A DNA stretch of 48,738 nt from Pseudomonadota bacterium (lineage in GTDB: Bacteria; Pseudomonadota; Alphaproteobacteria; Rhodospirillales; Magnetospirillaceae), in assembly GCA_023426365.1 (NCBI GenBank), contig JAFAAW010000059.1:1-48738 (forward strand). The letters run 5' to 3'. Each line of letters begins with the position of its first letter. The stretch's first letter is position 1. Positions 41,166 through 48,581 of the stretch are shown piece after piece. The position numbers were made by a program, and so were the translations under genes. The notes under the pieces are model-generated. The model was not told the origin of the DNA. It ran no database searches and saw only the letters and a program-made list of their open reading frames with translations.

Positions 41166-41178
41166 TGCATATGATGCA
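41166..41178. promoter_or_regulatory. Operator-like palindrome, copy 1 (TGCATATGATGCA)
   Basis: This 13-base near-palindrome lies in the 54-base divergent promoter region between the glycosylase gene and the XRE regulator. The same element with one base changed recurs at 41450 and 41537, so it is a good candidate for the XRE protein's operator. Confidence 0.6.
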
Positions 41179-41199
41179 TTACGCGAGGACAAAAGCAAA

Positions 41200-41481
41200 G
41201 TGCCAACATTTCGAAAGAAGGTCGAGGCGGCGCAACTGCGGCTTGGCTTATCCCAGCGCCAGGTTGCCGATGCCGCAGGAATTTCGCAGGGCCATCTCTC
41301 TAAAATGCTACGAGGAATCGCTCCAGCTGAAGGCGTGGCGGCTCAGCGGGTGGTGGCGGCACTGAGAGCGACGGACCCCTTGGCGCGTGCCGCTGAGCAT
41401 CTCGTCAATAACTTGGCGATACGGGATCCCGAGGGGTTAAAGAAGGTGATGCATTTGATGCATCATCTCTTGAGAGCATAG
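41200..41481 (+). CDS. XRE-family helix-turn-helix regulator
   Basis: A 93-residue Cro/CI-type DNA-binding protein. The helix-turn-helix is LGLSQRQVADAAGISQGHLS followed by KMLRGIAPAEGVAAQRVVAA. GTG 41200 (MPTFRKKVEAAQLRL) is chosen, with GAGG upstream. The open frame continues further upstream only because no stop occurs. It diverges from the five-gene operon and probably represses it and itself through the TGCAT-N-TGATGCA sites. Its last codons (Met-His-Leu-Met-His-His) encode one copy of that motif. Confidence 0.85.
   Translation: MPTFRKKVEAAQLRLGLSQRQVADAAGISQGHLSKMLRGIAPAEGVAAQRVVAALRATDPLARAAEHLVNNLAIRDPEGLKKVMHLMHHLLRA
41450..41462. promoter_or_regulatory. Operator-like palindrome, copy 2 (TGCATTTGATGCA)
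   Basis: This copy lies inside the 3' end of the XRE gene. Its right half extends into a perfect ten-base palindrome TGATGCATCA (41456-41465). Confidence 0.5.
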
Positions 41482-41910
41482 ACCGCTGATTGGGTAGAGC
41501 TGCGGCTCGACAGCTCCTTCGCCATCAGAATTTGCCTGCATCTGATGCATGGAATTCGACGTCAACGTCGAGGTGTTGCTCAAACAGCCCGCCACCTGCG
41601 TTCCAGGACGAGGGCCGACGGCGCCTCCAACTTCGGCCTTGTTCGTCCGGTGCGCCGATAGCCTAGACGACCTCTTTGAGGTTAAGTTCAAAGAGATGCA
41701 TCTAAGTCAAAGTGCGAGACCAAATATGAGCCGATCAGTCGCGTGGGCGCAGTGAGTGGCTACACCTATAGCGTACTGACAGAGCATCGCATCCGGCACC
41801 AACCAGCGCCCAGTATTCTCAATAAATATTTCTTCAAGACGGATAGCCATATCCGGCAATATTGATGCGCCCAAACAAGATGCTTGCTGCGCAGAGGCAC
41901 TAAGAATGGG
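41482..41910. other. 429-base stretch without a supported gene
   Basis: Only short open frames are present, and none has a ribosome site plus recognisable sequence. It holds operator copy 3 (TGCATCTGATGCA, 41537-41549), a half-site TGCATCTAAG at 41698, and AT-rich sequence with a small hairpin (CGGATA-GCC-ATATCCG) near 41840. It looks like low-GC acquired DNA, perhaps a decayed gene. Confidence 0.5.
41537..41549. promoter_or_regulatory. Operator-like palindrome, copy 3 (TGCATCTGATGCA)
   Basis: A perfect palindrome (TGCATC-T-GATGCA) 55 bases after the XRE stop. With copies 1 and 2 it defines the consensus TGCAT-N-TGATGCA. Confidence 0.55.
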
Positions 41911-42888
41911 CTAATTTGTGGCTATCGAGGATCCAATGCCTTCCTCTAACAAGACCCTAACTAGCACGCTTTGCTGGGGCCGCATCGTCATTGGTTGCGC
42001 ACAGTTTGTTACCCGCAATTCGTTGGGTGCCAATCTTAAGCAGCCAACCGAACCTAGCCCAATTTCCGAGAGCCCAGCGCATATCGCGCCTATGTTCCCA
42101 CTAGGGGGCGCGAACACCCAGAATTGTCGAAAAAACGGCGCCTGAAACACGACATCCTTCAGCACCCGATTCAGCTCCGCCCTGCTCGGTTCGGCTGGAA
42201 GCTCCGCCGGATAAAACCCGTCCACAAAGTCGATCCCGAACTCCTTCACCCCCACAGCAATGGCGAATGGGTTGAAGTAAGTGAATTTGAACTCGCAAGA
42301 CAGCCGGACGTCACCCTCACCCGACAGCTTGGCCACGTCCTTCTGCAACGCGTCCCAGCACGCCTGGTAAAATGGGCTGATGAATCTCCGGCGCGGCTTG
42401 TCCAACGGAGACCGTGGCGCTGGAAATGCCGGCACGCCGCCAAACGGGTCGGCGTTGAGGTAGGGCGGCATGGGCGCGCCGATTGCCTCCCGATAGATCA
42501 GATCCAGATCCCTCGTCCGAAATGAGTCTTCGGCCAACCGCCCCACAATCTCGAGGGCCTTGGCTGGCGCCATCTTGTAGAGGCGGGCGAACAATTCGAC
42601 CTTGGAGAATTGACCGGTGCCCCCGTCCAGGCGCTCCAGCAGGTGCAGGCCGGGATGCTGGCGGTTGAAGTCGAAAAGGAAAGTCCGGGCGGTCAGCATG
42701 CGGCGAAGGACGGTCGGCCTGTAGCGGGTGGCCTGGGCGGCCGCCTCCGCGAAGGCGACCGACAGTTTGCCCGGGTTGCCGCCGACGTCGCTGTCGCGTA
42801 CGGCCTCGAGCAGTTCGGCGATCCGCAGCCAGCCCTTCTTGGTGGCGCGGGCATCGGCCAGGGCGGCAAGCGCTTCCTCTTCGGTCAT
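41911..42888 (-). CDS. Unknown protein divergent from tnsA
   Basis: A 325-residue soluble protein that I cannot name. The N-terminal ~150 residues are helical (MTEEEALAALADARATKKGW, RYRPTVLRRMLTARTFLFDF, YKMAPAKALEIVGRLAED) and look like a DNA-binding or partner-binding module. The C-terminal half has alternating strands (VRLSCEFKFTYFNPFAIAVG, GIDFVDGFYP, FFRQFWVFAPPSGN, GLGSVGCLRLAPNEL). The ExK in SCEFKF and the nearby acidic residues would suit a restriction-endonuclease-like fold, which is speculative. ATG 42888 is preferred; longer starts run into the repeat-rich promoter. Possible role: transposon regulator or accessory factor. Confidence 0.7.
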   Translation of the reverse strand: MTEEEALAALADARATKKGWLRIAELLEAVRDSDVGGNPGKLSVAFAEAAAQATRYRPTVLRRMLTARTFLFDFNRQHPGLHLLERLDGGTGQFSKVELFARLYKMAPAKALEIVGRLAEDSFRTRDLDLIYREAIGAPMPPYLNADPFGGVPAFPAPRSPLDKPRRRFISPFYQACWDALQKDVAKLSGEGDVRLSCEFKFTYFNPFAIAVGVKEFGIDFVDGFYPAELPAEPSRAELNRVLKDVVFQAPFFRQFWVFAPPSGNIGAICAGLSEIGLGSVGCLRLAPNELRVTNCAQPMTMRPQQSVLVRVLLEEGIGSSIATN

Positions 42889-42919
42889 CCTCGTCCATCC
42901 GGCTCCGTTCCGGGTGGAA

Positions 42920-42986
42920 ATGTAAATTATGAACATCGACGTTGACAACTTACATCACACGGATACAGTTTACATCGCGATGTAAC
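42920..42986. promoter_or_regulatory. Cluster of TTACAT motifs upstream of tnsA
   Basis: Four related words occur in 67 bases: ATGTAAA (42920-42926), CTTACATC (42949-42956), TTTACATC (42969-42976) and GATGTAAC (42979-42986). The last two form a perfect 16-base palindrome TTACATCGCGATGTAA (42970-42985). The second and third are 20 bases apart in wider similarity (ACA-NN-TTACATC). It may be an operator for the divergent pair or a TnsB-binding end. Confidence 0.55.
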
Positions 42987-43002
42987 TTAATTGGGTGCGC
43001 AG

Positions 43003-43653
43003 ATGCTGCTCTGCATGGATCAGGGGGCCAGAGCCCGGCGGGTCATCACCCGCAGCCCGACGCGCACCGTCGGCCGTTTCCCCAGCCTGAAGGCTTCGCG
43101 CACCATCCACTGGGAATCCCAGTTGGAGCGCGACTTCGTCTACCTGCTGGAATTCGACCCGGTGGTCCTGACCTACCGTGAGCAGCCGGAAACCATCCAC
43201 CTGCAGGTAGGCGGCGTGATGCGGCGCTATACCCCGGACTTTCTGGTCCGCACCGAAGCCGCCATGGTGGTCTACGAGGTCAAGCCGGCGGACAAGGCGG
43301 TCGCGCCCGAAGTGGCGGAACTGATGGCCCGTGCCGCCGACCATTACGCCGGGCGCGGAATGCGGCATCGCGTGGTGACCGAGGCAGAGATCCGCGTCCA
43401 ACCCTACCTCGACAACGTCATGCTTCTGCTGCGCTATCAGCGCCACCCCGTTGCGCCCAACATCGCGGTCATGGCCCGCGTTCTGCTGGGGAATGGAGCA
43501 CTCCTGGTGGGCGTGTTGGCGGATTGCCTGGGCGAGGCCGGCGCCGGCACCGCCGAAGTGCTGGCGCTGCTCGCAACACATCAGCTGAAAGCCGACCTGG
43601 CCACCCGGCCGCTCAGCCGGGATACGCTCATCCAGCTCCCAGGAGGGCGCTGA
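43003..43653 (+). CDS. tnsA: Tn7-like transposase endonuclease subunit TnsA
   Basis: Cleaves the 5' strand ends during cut-and-paste Tn7-like transposition, with TnsB. The restriction-endonuclease-like core is visible: WESQLERDFVYLLEFDP (Glu), YTPDFLV (Asp) and YEVKP (Glu-Xaa-Lys). The C-terminal half is the helical TnsB/C-contacting part. ATG 43003 or 43015 are both possible. About 215 residues, slightly shorter than Tn7 TnsA. First in the operon tnsA-tnsB-tnsC-tniQ. The presence of TnsA implies non-replicative transposition. Confidence 0.9.
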   Translation: MLLCMDQGARARRVITRSPTRTVGRFPSLKASRTIHWESQLERDFVYLLEFDPVVLTYREQPETIHLQVGGVMRRYTPDFLVRTEAAMVVYEVKPADKAVAPEVAELMARAADHYAGRGMRHRVVTEAEIRVQPYLDNVMLLLRYQRHPVAPNIAVMARVLLGNGALLVGVLADCLGEAGAGTAEVLALLATHQLKADLATRPLSRDTLIQLPGGR

Positions 43654-43656
43654 GCC

Positions 43657-45651
43657 ATGCCTTCGCTCGCCCTTGCCCGCAATCAGCGTGTTTGGCTCGA
43701 CGACGCCATGCACGAGGTGCGCGGACGCACCAACGGCGAGGCCATTCGCTTGGAGCGGGTCCGCGACGGCGAATTGCGGGTGGTGACGCACCGCGAACTG
43801 GCTGAACTGATTTGCGCCGACAAGGCCAAGATCGTGGTCGAGACAGGCAAGGGGCGCGAAGCCAAGATCATCGAGGATAATCTCGATCGCGAGATCGCCG
43901 CCTTGCCGGAACCGTCCCGGCGCGAGCTCGACCGTCGGCGCGCTTACATCCGCGCCGTCGAGGAGGAAGGCGTCCTCACCCTCACCGACCAGTCGCTATC
44001 GGGGCTTATCCGCCACGTGGCGGAATTGGTGGGTGACGCGCGGCCGCCCCATTGGACCACGCTCTATCGCTGGGTCACTAGGCTGCGTAAAGCCTCGGGC
44101 GACGTCCGTGCGCTGATCCCCGCCATTCACCGCCGCGGCAACCGCACCCGCCGGCTGGAAAGTGATGTCATCCGCCTTATCGACGAAGGGCTGGAGCAGC
44201 GTTTCCTCAAGCGCGAGCGGCCACCGGCCCGCAACGCGCACGACTACGTGGTGCGGATGATCGACGACATGAATCAGGTCGCCGCCCCCGAGGCCCGCCT
44301 GCGCGCGCCCAGCCTGCGGGCGATCTATCGGGCCATCGCCCGGCTGGATGATTACGAGGTCACCATGCGCCGGTTCGGGAAACGTATCGCCGATCTGAAG
44401 TACCGGGTGACCGGCCAGGCGCCTAAGCCCTCTCGGCCGTTGGAGCGGGTGGAGATGGACCACACCAAGCTGGATCTGGTGGTGGTGGACGACGAACTGG
44501 GGCAGGTCATCGGCCGCCCATGGCTGACACTGGCGGTGGACGTCTATTCCCGCATGCCGGTCGGCTTCCACCTGGGTTTCGACGATCCCAGCTTCGACAC
44601 GGTGATGCGCTGCCTGCACCACGCCATGTTGCCCAAGAGCTATGTCGGCGAGCGCTATCCCGAGATCAAGACCGACTGGCCCTGCTACGGCGTGCCGGAG
44701 ACCGTGGTGGTCGACAACGGCCGCGAGTTCCATTCTAAGGATTTCGAGCTCGCCTGCCACCAACTGGGCATCCAGATCCAGCACACGCCGCGCAAGTCGC
44801 CGTGGATGAAGGGGACGGTCGAACGTTTCTTCGGCCAGCTGAACCAGGGGCTGATCCACAGCCAGCCGGGCACCACCTTCTCCAACATCTTCCAACGTGC
44901 CGATTACGACCCGCGCAAGAACGGTGTCATCCCATTCTCGCTGCTGGTGGAGTTTCTGCACCACTGGGTGGTCGAGGTCTATTCGCGCAGCGAGCATCGC
45001 GGCATCGCCGACATCCCGGCCGACCGCTGGGCCGCCGGCGTGCGCGAATATCCGGTGCGATTGCCTGCCAAGGCCTCGGACCTCGACATCGTGCTGTGGC
45101 GCACCTGCTTAAAGCCGGTGCACCATTACGGCATCGAGATCGCCTCCATCGTCTACAACAGCGAGGAGTTGGGCGATCTGCGGCGCTGCCATGCAGGCAG
45201 GGTGCGCACCACCGTCAAATACGACTCCGACGATCTCTCGCGCATTCTGGTGCTCGATCCTGCGCGCGGCGCCTTCTTCAAGGTGCCGGCGGTCAGCCAG
45301 GATTACACGCGCGGCCTGACGCTGTGGCAGCATCGGGTTATCCGCGCCGAGGCTCGCCGGCGCCGCAAGGGGCGGCTCGACATCGTCGACCTGGCCCGCG
45401 CCCGCGAGTGGCTGACGGAAAAGGCTCAGGAGATTTGGCGCGGTGCCGGCAGAACCCGCATCCGTCAGAAGGTGGCGCGCTTCTTCGGCATCGACAGCCG
45501 CGATCGCCCCGTGCCGGTGGAAGCGCCGCCCTCTGTGATCGAGATCACGCCGCCGCCCCCCTCTATCGCTCCGCCGCCGCGGCCGTTGCCGCCCGTGGCC
45601 GACGATGATGACGACTGGACCGGCGGCTACGACCTGCCGAAAAGGAGATGA
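43657..45651 (+). CDS. tnsB: Tn7-like transposase TnsB (DDE integrase)
   Basis: A 664-residue Mu/Tn7-type transposase that joins transposon 3' ends to target DNA. N-terminal helix-turn-helix domains bind the ends. The DDE triad is visible: Asp in VEMDHTKLDL, Asp in VVVDNGREFHSKD, Glu in MKGTVERFFGQLNQGLIHS. A Mu transposase C-terminal beta-barrel follows, and a Pro-rich tail (PPPPSIAPPPRPLPPV) probably contacts TnsC. AGGAGGGC precedes the ATG, three bases after the tnsA stop. Full length and apparently intact. Confidence 0.95.
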   Translation: MPSLALARNQRVWLDDAMHEVRGRTNGEAIRLERVRDGELRVVTHRELAELICADKAKIVVETGKGREAKIIEDNLDREIAALPEPSRRELDRRRAYIRAVEEEGVLTLTDQSLSGLIRHVAELVGDARPPHWTTLYRWVTRLRKASGDVRALIPAIHRRGNRTRRLESDVIRLIDEGLEQRFLKRERPPARNAHDYVVRMIDDMNQVAAPEARLRAPSLRAIYRAIARLDDYEVTMRRFGKRIADLKYRVTGQAPKPSRPLERVEMDHTKLDLVVVDDELGQVIGRPWLTLAVDVYSRMPVGFHLGFDDPSFDTVMRCLHHAMLPKSYVGERYPEIKTDWPCYGVPETVVVDNGREFHSKDFELACHQLGIQIQHTPRKSPWMKGTVERFFGQLNQGLIHSQPGTTFSNIFQRADYDPRKNGVIPFSLLVEFLHHWVVEVYSRSEHRGIADIPADRWAAGVREYPVRLPAKASDLDIVLWRTCLKPVHHYGIEIASIVYNSEELGDLRRCHAGRVRTTVKYDSDDLSRILVLDPARGAFFKVPAVSQDYTRGLTLWQHRVIRAEARRRRKGRLDIVDLARAREWLTEKAQEIWRGAGRTRIRQKVARFFGIDSRDRPVPVEAPPSVIEITPPPPSIAPPPRPLPPVADDDDDWTGGYDLPKRR

Positions 45652-45653
45652 CC

Positions 45654-46673
45654 ATGGCAGAGCCTGCTCCCGCCGCCGAAGCGGGTACGGAGGATGGCCT
45701 CACCAGGGACGAACGGCATCGCCGCGTCGAGGCCATCTTCATCCGCCACCCGCGCATCCGCGAGGTGGAGGACCGCATGGAGAAGTTCCGGCTGTGGTCC
45801 AAGGACGCGCAGGAACCCTATTGCCTGCTGGTGCTAGGGCCGTCGGGTGTCGGCAAATCGACGCTGATCGCCGACTATCTCGGTCGGCACCCCCGCACCG
45901 TTACCGCCGACCGCACGATCGTGCCGGTGCTGACCGCCACTATCCCGGTCCCGGCCACCATGAAGACCATGGCCACCGAGCTTCTGGGCGCCCTGGGCGA
46001 TCCGGCGGCCGAGAAGGGAACCCTGCATCAGAAGACCTGGCGGTTGTTCCGCTTGCTGAAATCGTGCTCGGTCGAACTCATCATCCTCGATGAGTTCCAG
46101 CACTTCATCGACCGCGACAGCGACAAGGTGCTGCGCTCGGTGGCCGACTGGCTCAAGGTGCTGATCGACACCGCCCGCATCCCGGTGGTGCTGACCGGGC
46201 TGCAGTATTCCCGCGCTGTGCTGGACAGCAACGAACAGCTCCACCGCCGTTTCGGCACGCACGAGGTGCTGGCGCCTTTCCGCTGGGATGCCGGCGGCCA
46301 CGACAACTTCCGCCGCTTTCTCACCCATCTGGACCAGTTGCTGCCCTTCCCGGAGCGCTCCGGCCTGGCCGGTGACGACGTCGCACCGCGTCTGTTCGCT
46401 GCGTCGCAGGGGCTAATCGCCACGGTGATGAAGGTGGTGCGCAAGGCCGCCCACGCCGCCATCGAGGCGGATGCACCCGGCCTGTCGCTGGATTTCCTCG
46501 CCCGCGCTTATGGCGAGGGTGTCCTGCCCGGCGGCGAGGGCGCACCCAATCCGTTCACTGCGTCCTGGTCAGGCCAGTTGGCCTTCGAGCAGGCGCCGGT
46601 GATGGCTCCCAAGGCCGTCGGCCCGCGCCTGCGCGGCACCGGCCGCACCGATCCCGTGACGTTGACGAGCTGA
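45654..46673 (+). CDS. tnsC: Tn7-like transposition regulator TnsC (AAA+ ATPase)
   Basis: The AAA+ ATPase that bridges target selector and transposase (339 residues). Walker A is LVLGPSGVGKSTLIADYLG, Walker B is ELIILDEFQHFIDRDS, with sensor region VVLTGLQYSRAVLDSNEQLH and Arg finger area LHRRFGTHEVLAPF. AAGGAG at 45642-45647 fits ATG 45654; the ATG at 45648 is too close to it and overlaps the tnsB stop. Confidence 0.94.
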   Translation: MAEPAPAAEAGTEDGLTRDERHRRVEAIFIRHPRIREVEDRMEKFRLWSKDAQEPYCLLVLGPSGVGKSTLIADYLGRHPRTVTADRTIVPVLTATIPVPATMKTMATELLGALGDPAAEKGTLHQKTWRLFRLLKSCSVELIILDEFQHFIDRDSDKVLRSVADWLKVLIDTARIPVVLTGLQYSRAVLDSNEQLHRRFGTHEVLAPFRWDAGGHDNFRRFLTHLDQLLPFPERSGLAGDDVAPRLFAASQGLIATVMKVVRKAAHAAIEADAPGLSLDFLARAYGEGVLPGGEGAPNPFTASWSGQLAFEQAPVMAPKAVGPRLRGTGRTDPVTLTS

Positions 46674-46676
46674 ACC

Positions 46677-47315
46677 ATGGTTCCCACCCTTCTACACCGG
46701 CCGCAGCCGTTTCCCGACGAAAGCCTGTCCGGTTATCTTCTTCGCGTTGCCGAACTGAACGGCTTCGCCACAGCCAAGTGGATTTCCGAGCTGGCCAGCC
46801 TGCGGCGCAAATTCGCCATCGTGCGCCAGGACATGCGGCCCATGGCTGAACTGCTGGGCATCGACGTGGCGGAGTTGGAGCGGCGCTGCTACTGGCCGAC
46901 CAATTGGGCCGGCGACCGCCAGATGCATCTGTTTTTCGGCCTGCCTATTCCGGTGCGGGCGCTCAATCTGCTGCGCCCACGCATCTGTCCGGACTGTTTG
47001 AAGGCGTCGCCCCACATCCGCCAATCCTGGGATCTGGCGCTGACCGCCGTCTGCCCCGAGCATCGGTGCGTGCTGCTGGATGCCTGCCCGGAATGCGGCA
47101 GCGCGCTCAGCTGGAACCGTTCCGCCGTGTGCCAGTGTCACCATTGCGGCTACGATCTGCGCGATGCGGCGATACCAGTACCCCGTTTCCGGATCTTGGA
47201 TCGGATAGAAGGTGTTCGGCCGCTGATGGCGTGTGTGGTTCTTGGCCAGATCGTCGCTCATCCACGGGCCGCGCGGATGGCCATCGTCGACATACCGGGA
47301 GGTGTCCCGAGGTGA
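46677..47315 (+). CDS. tniQ: TniQ/TnsD-like target selector, C-terminally truncated and chimeric
   Basis: The genuine TniQ part runs for about 160 residues. It begins HRPQPFPDESLSGYLLRVAE and continues through RICPDCLKASPHIRQSWDLA and the zinc cluster CPEHR, CPECGSALSW, CQCHHCGYDLR. After about 47160 the frame continues to 47315 only as the antisense of a methylase fragment, so the C-terminal targeting domain is lost. It starts 3 bases after tnsC. Such TniQ family proteins choose the insertion site; a full TnsD would recognise the gene end used as attachment site. Probably inactive or altered. Confidence 0.85.
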   Translation: MVPTLLHRPQPFPDESLSGYLLRVAELNGFATAKWISELASLRRKFAIVRQDMRPMAELLGIDVAELERRCYWPTNWAGDRQMHLFFGLPIPVRALNLLRPRICPDCLKASPHIRQSWDLALTAVCPEHRCVLLDACPECGSALSWNRSAVCQCHHCGYDLRDAAIPVPRFRILDRIEGVRPLMACVVLGQIVAHPRAARMAIVDIPGGVPR

Positions 47316-47747
47316 CCCGCCGAACCTAAATTTGCGGTTGGCGTAGACCAGGACGTATTCATGGTCGGGCGAGAAATGGCGGCGCCGCGCGTCATTGGCA
47401 CCGTTGCGTGTCCGCCAGACCATGGCGCCCACCCGGCGACCGGGCATGATCTCTTCCATCAACATGTCCAAGGCGGCGCGGCGCCGGTCGTCGATGCAAA
47501 CCATCATCACCCCGTCCTCGGCCAATAAATCGCGGGCCAGGGTCAGGCGGGGACGGAGGAAATGGAGCCAGTCCCGCTGGCTGAAGCGGTCGTGGTAGGC
47601 CAGTTCGGCATTGCCGGTGCCATAGGGGGGATCCGTCAGGATGCACTGGACCCGCCCGTGATAACCCCGCTGCAGCCATCGCAGGGTCAGGAGGTTGTCG
47701 CCCTCGATGATCATGTTCTCGTGCGGACCTGCACCGCAGGACAGATC
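47169..47747 (-). pseudogene. Internal fragment of a DNA adenine/cytosine-N4 methyltransferase
   Basis: About 193 codons of an N6/N4 methylase of the beta class. It has MIIEGDNLLTLRWLQRG, motif IV TDPPYGTGNAELAYHD, DGVMMVCIDDRRRAALDML and YVLVYANRKFRFGG. The N-terminus and C-terminus are both missing: one side joins the truncated tniQ, the other an unrelated plus-strand remnant. No in-frame stop interrupts the fragment, so the breaks are recombination junctions rather than point decay. Ends are estimated to within ~20 bases. Confidence 0.8.
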
Positions 47748-47786
47748 CGGCACCGGCACGACGTTGACCGGCTGCCTGCGAGGTCT

Positions 47787-48374
47787 CTTGCCCAGCTTGC
47801 CAACATCGAGCACCAGGAACTCGTTGAGCGGGAGGCGACGGACCAGTACAAGCCGATCGTCGAGGGTAAGACCCTGGCCCAGCACGAGATGGCGCAGTTG
47901 GTGGTGCAGAACCATCCCGACGTTTTCACCGGCTCCTTCCGCCAGGCGATGGCCAAGGCGCATGCCGAGATCCGCGCCTACGGCATGAAGACCTTCGGCA
48001 AGGGTAAGAAGGAACGGAAGCGCGCCGTGGCGAACTTCATCAACGGCGCCGACCATCGCCGCGCCAAGCCGGTCGCCGGGGACACCCGCATGATCTCGGA
48101 GATGATCATCGATGCGGATCCGGCCGAATTGATCGCCACCCCCGCGCAGGACGAGCCGGAGGTGTTGCCGCCGGTCAAGAAGACCTCCCGCAAGCGCAGG
48201 CAGGCCAAGCCCGAGGATGGCCTCGTCATCGAGGGGCAGGCCCAGATGGTTGAGCCTGAGAAGAACGCTCCGCCGCCCAGTGCCAAGGTGGCGGTCGACG
48301 AGGATGACATCGACCTCGACGCCGCCGCCCGCCAGCTGGGCATGACCGATGACAGCCGCAAGCAGGAGGACTGA
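47787..48374 (+). pseudogene. C-terminal remnant of an unknown mobile-element protein
   Basis: About 195 codons that read like a genuine protein end: IEHQELVEREATDQYKPIVE, MAQLVVQNHPDVFTGSFRQA, GKGKKERKRAVANFINGADH, then a Lys/Pro/Glu-rich tail and acidic terminus (AARQLGMTDDSRKQED). The upstream part is replaced by antisense methylase sequence. ATG 47889 could serve as an internal start but has no clear ribosome site. It lies 1 base before the P-loop gene, with AGGAGGA for that gene inside its end, so the two were probably an operon. Confidence 0.6.
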
Positions 48375-48375
48375 C

Positions 48376-48581
48376 ATGGACCGTTATGATTTGCTTGCGG
48401 CCTTCGATCACTGGGGCGTGGTGACGCCCCAGAGCAAGGCGCTGAAGACCCAGCTGGAGGACTTCCACCGCAGTGGTGTCGGCCGGTACGAAGGCCGCTG
48501 CCTGGTGGTCACCGGCACCGACGGCACCGGCAAGACCTGGGGCCTGCGCGAGTTGGTGGCGAACCATCCCGAATGTGAATC
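48376..48581 (+). pseudogene. N-terminal fragment of a P-loop ATPase
   Basis: Begins MDRYDLLAAFDHWGVVTPQS and has a Walker A motif VVTGTDGTGKTWGLREL. It reads well to about PECE (48578), after which the frame gives a Ser/Pro-rich shadow while another frame encodes a tyrosine recombinase. The ATPase is therefore cut after ~68 residues. It may have been a MuB/IstB/TnsC-type transposition ATPase, since a transposon-like gene precedes it; not provable from the fragment. Walker B is missing. Confidence 0.65.

Noticed and set aside
41549..41755. 68-codon plus-strand open frame after the XRE gene
   Set aside because: No ribosome site, start codon inside an operator-like palindrome, no recognisable domain.
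42921..43002. TGT at 42921 as the transposon terminus
   Set aside because: Kept only as an alternative: the repeats are mixed in orientation and look more like operators, whereas the array after gyrB has regular direct repeats and att-like spacing.
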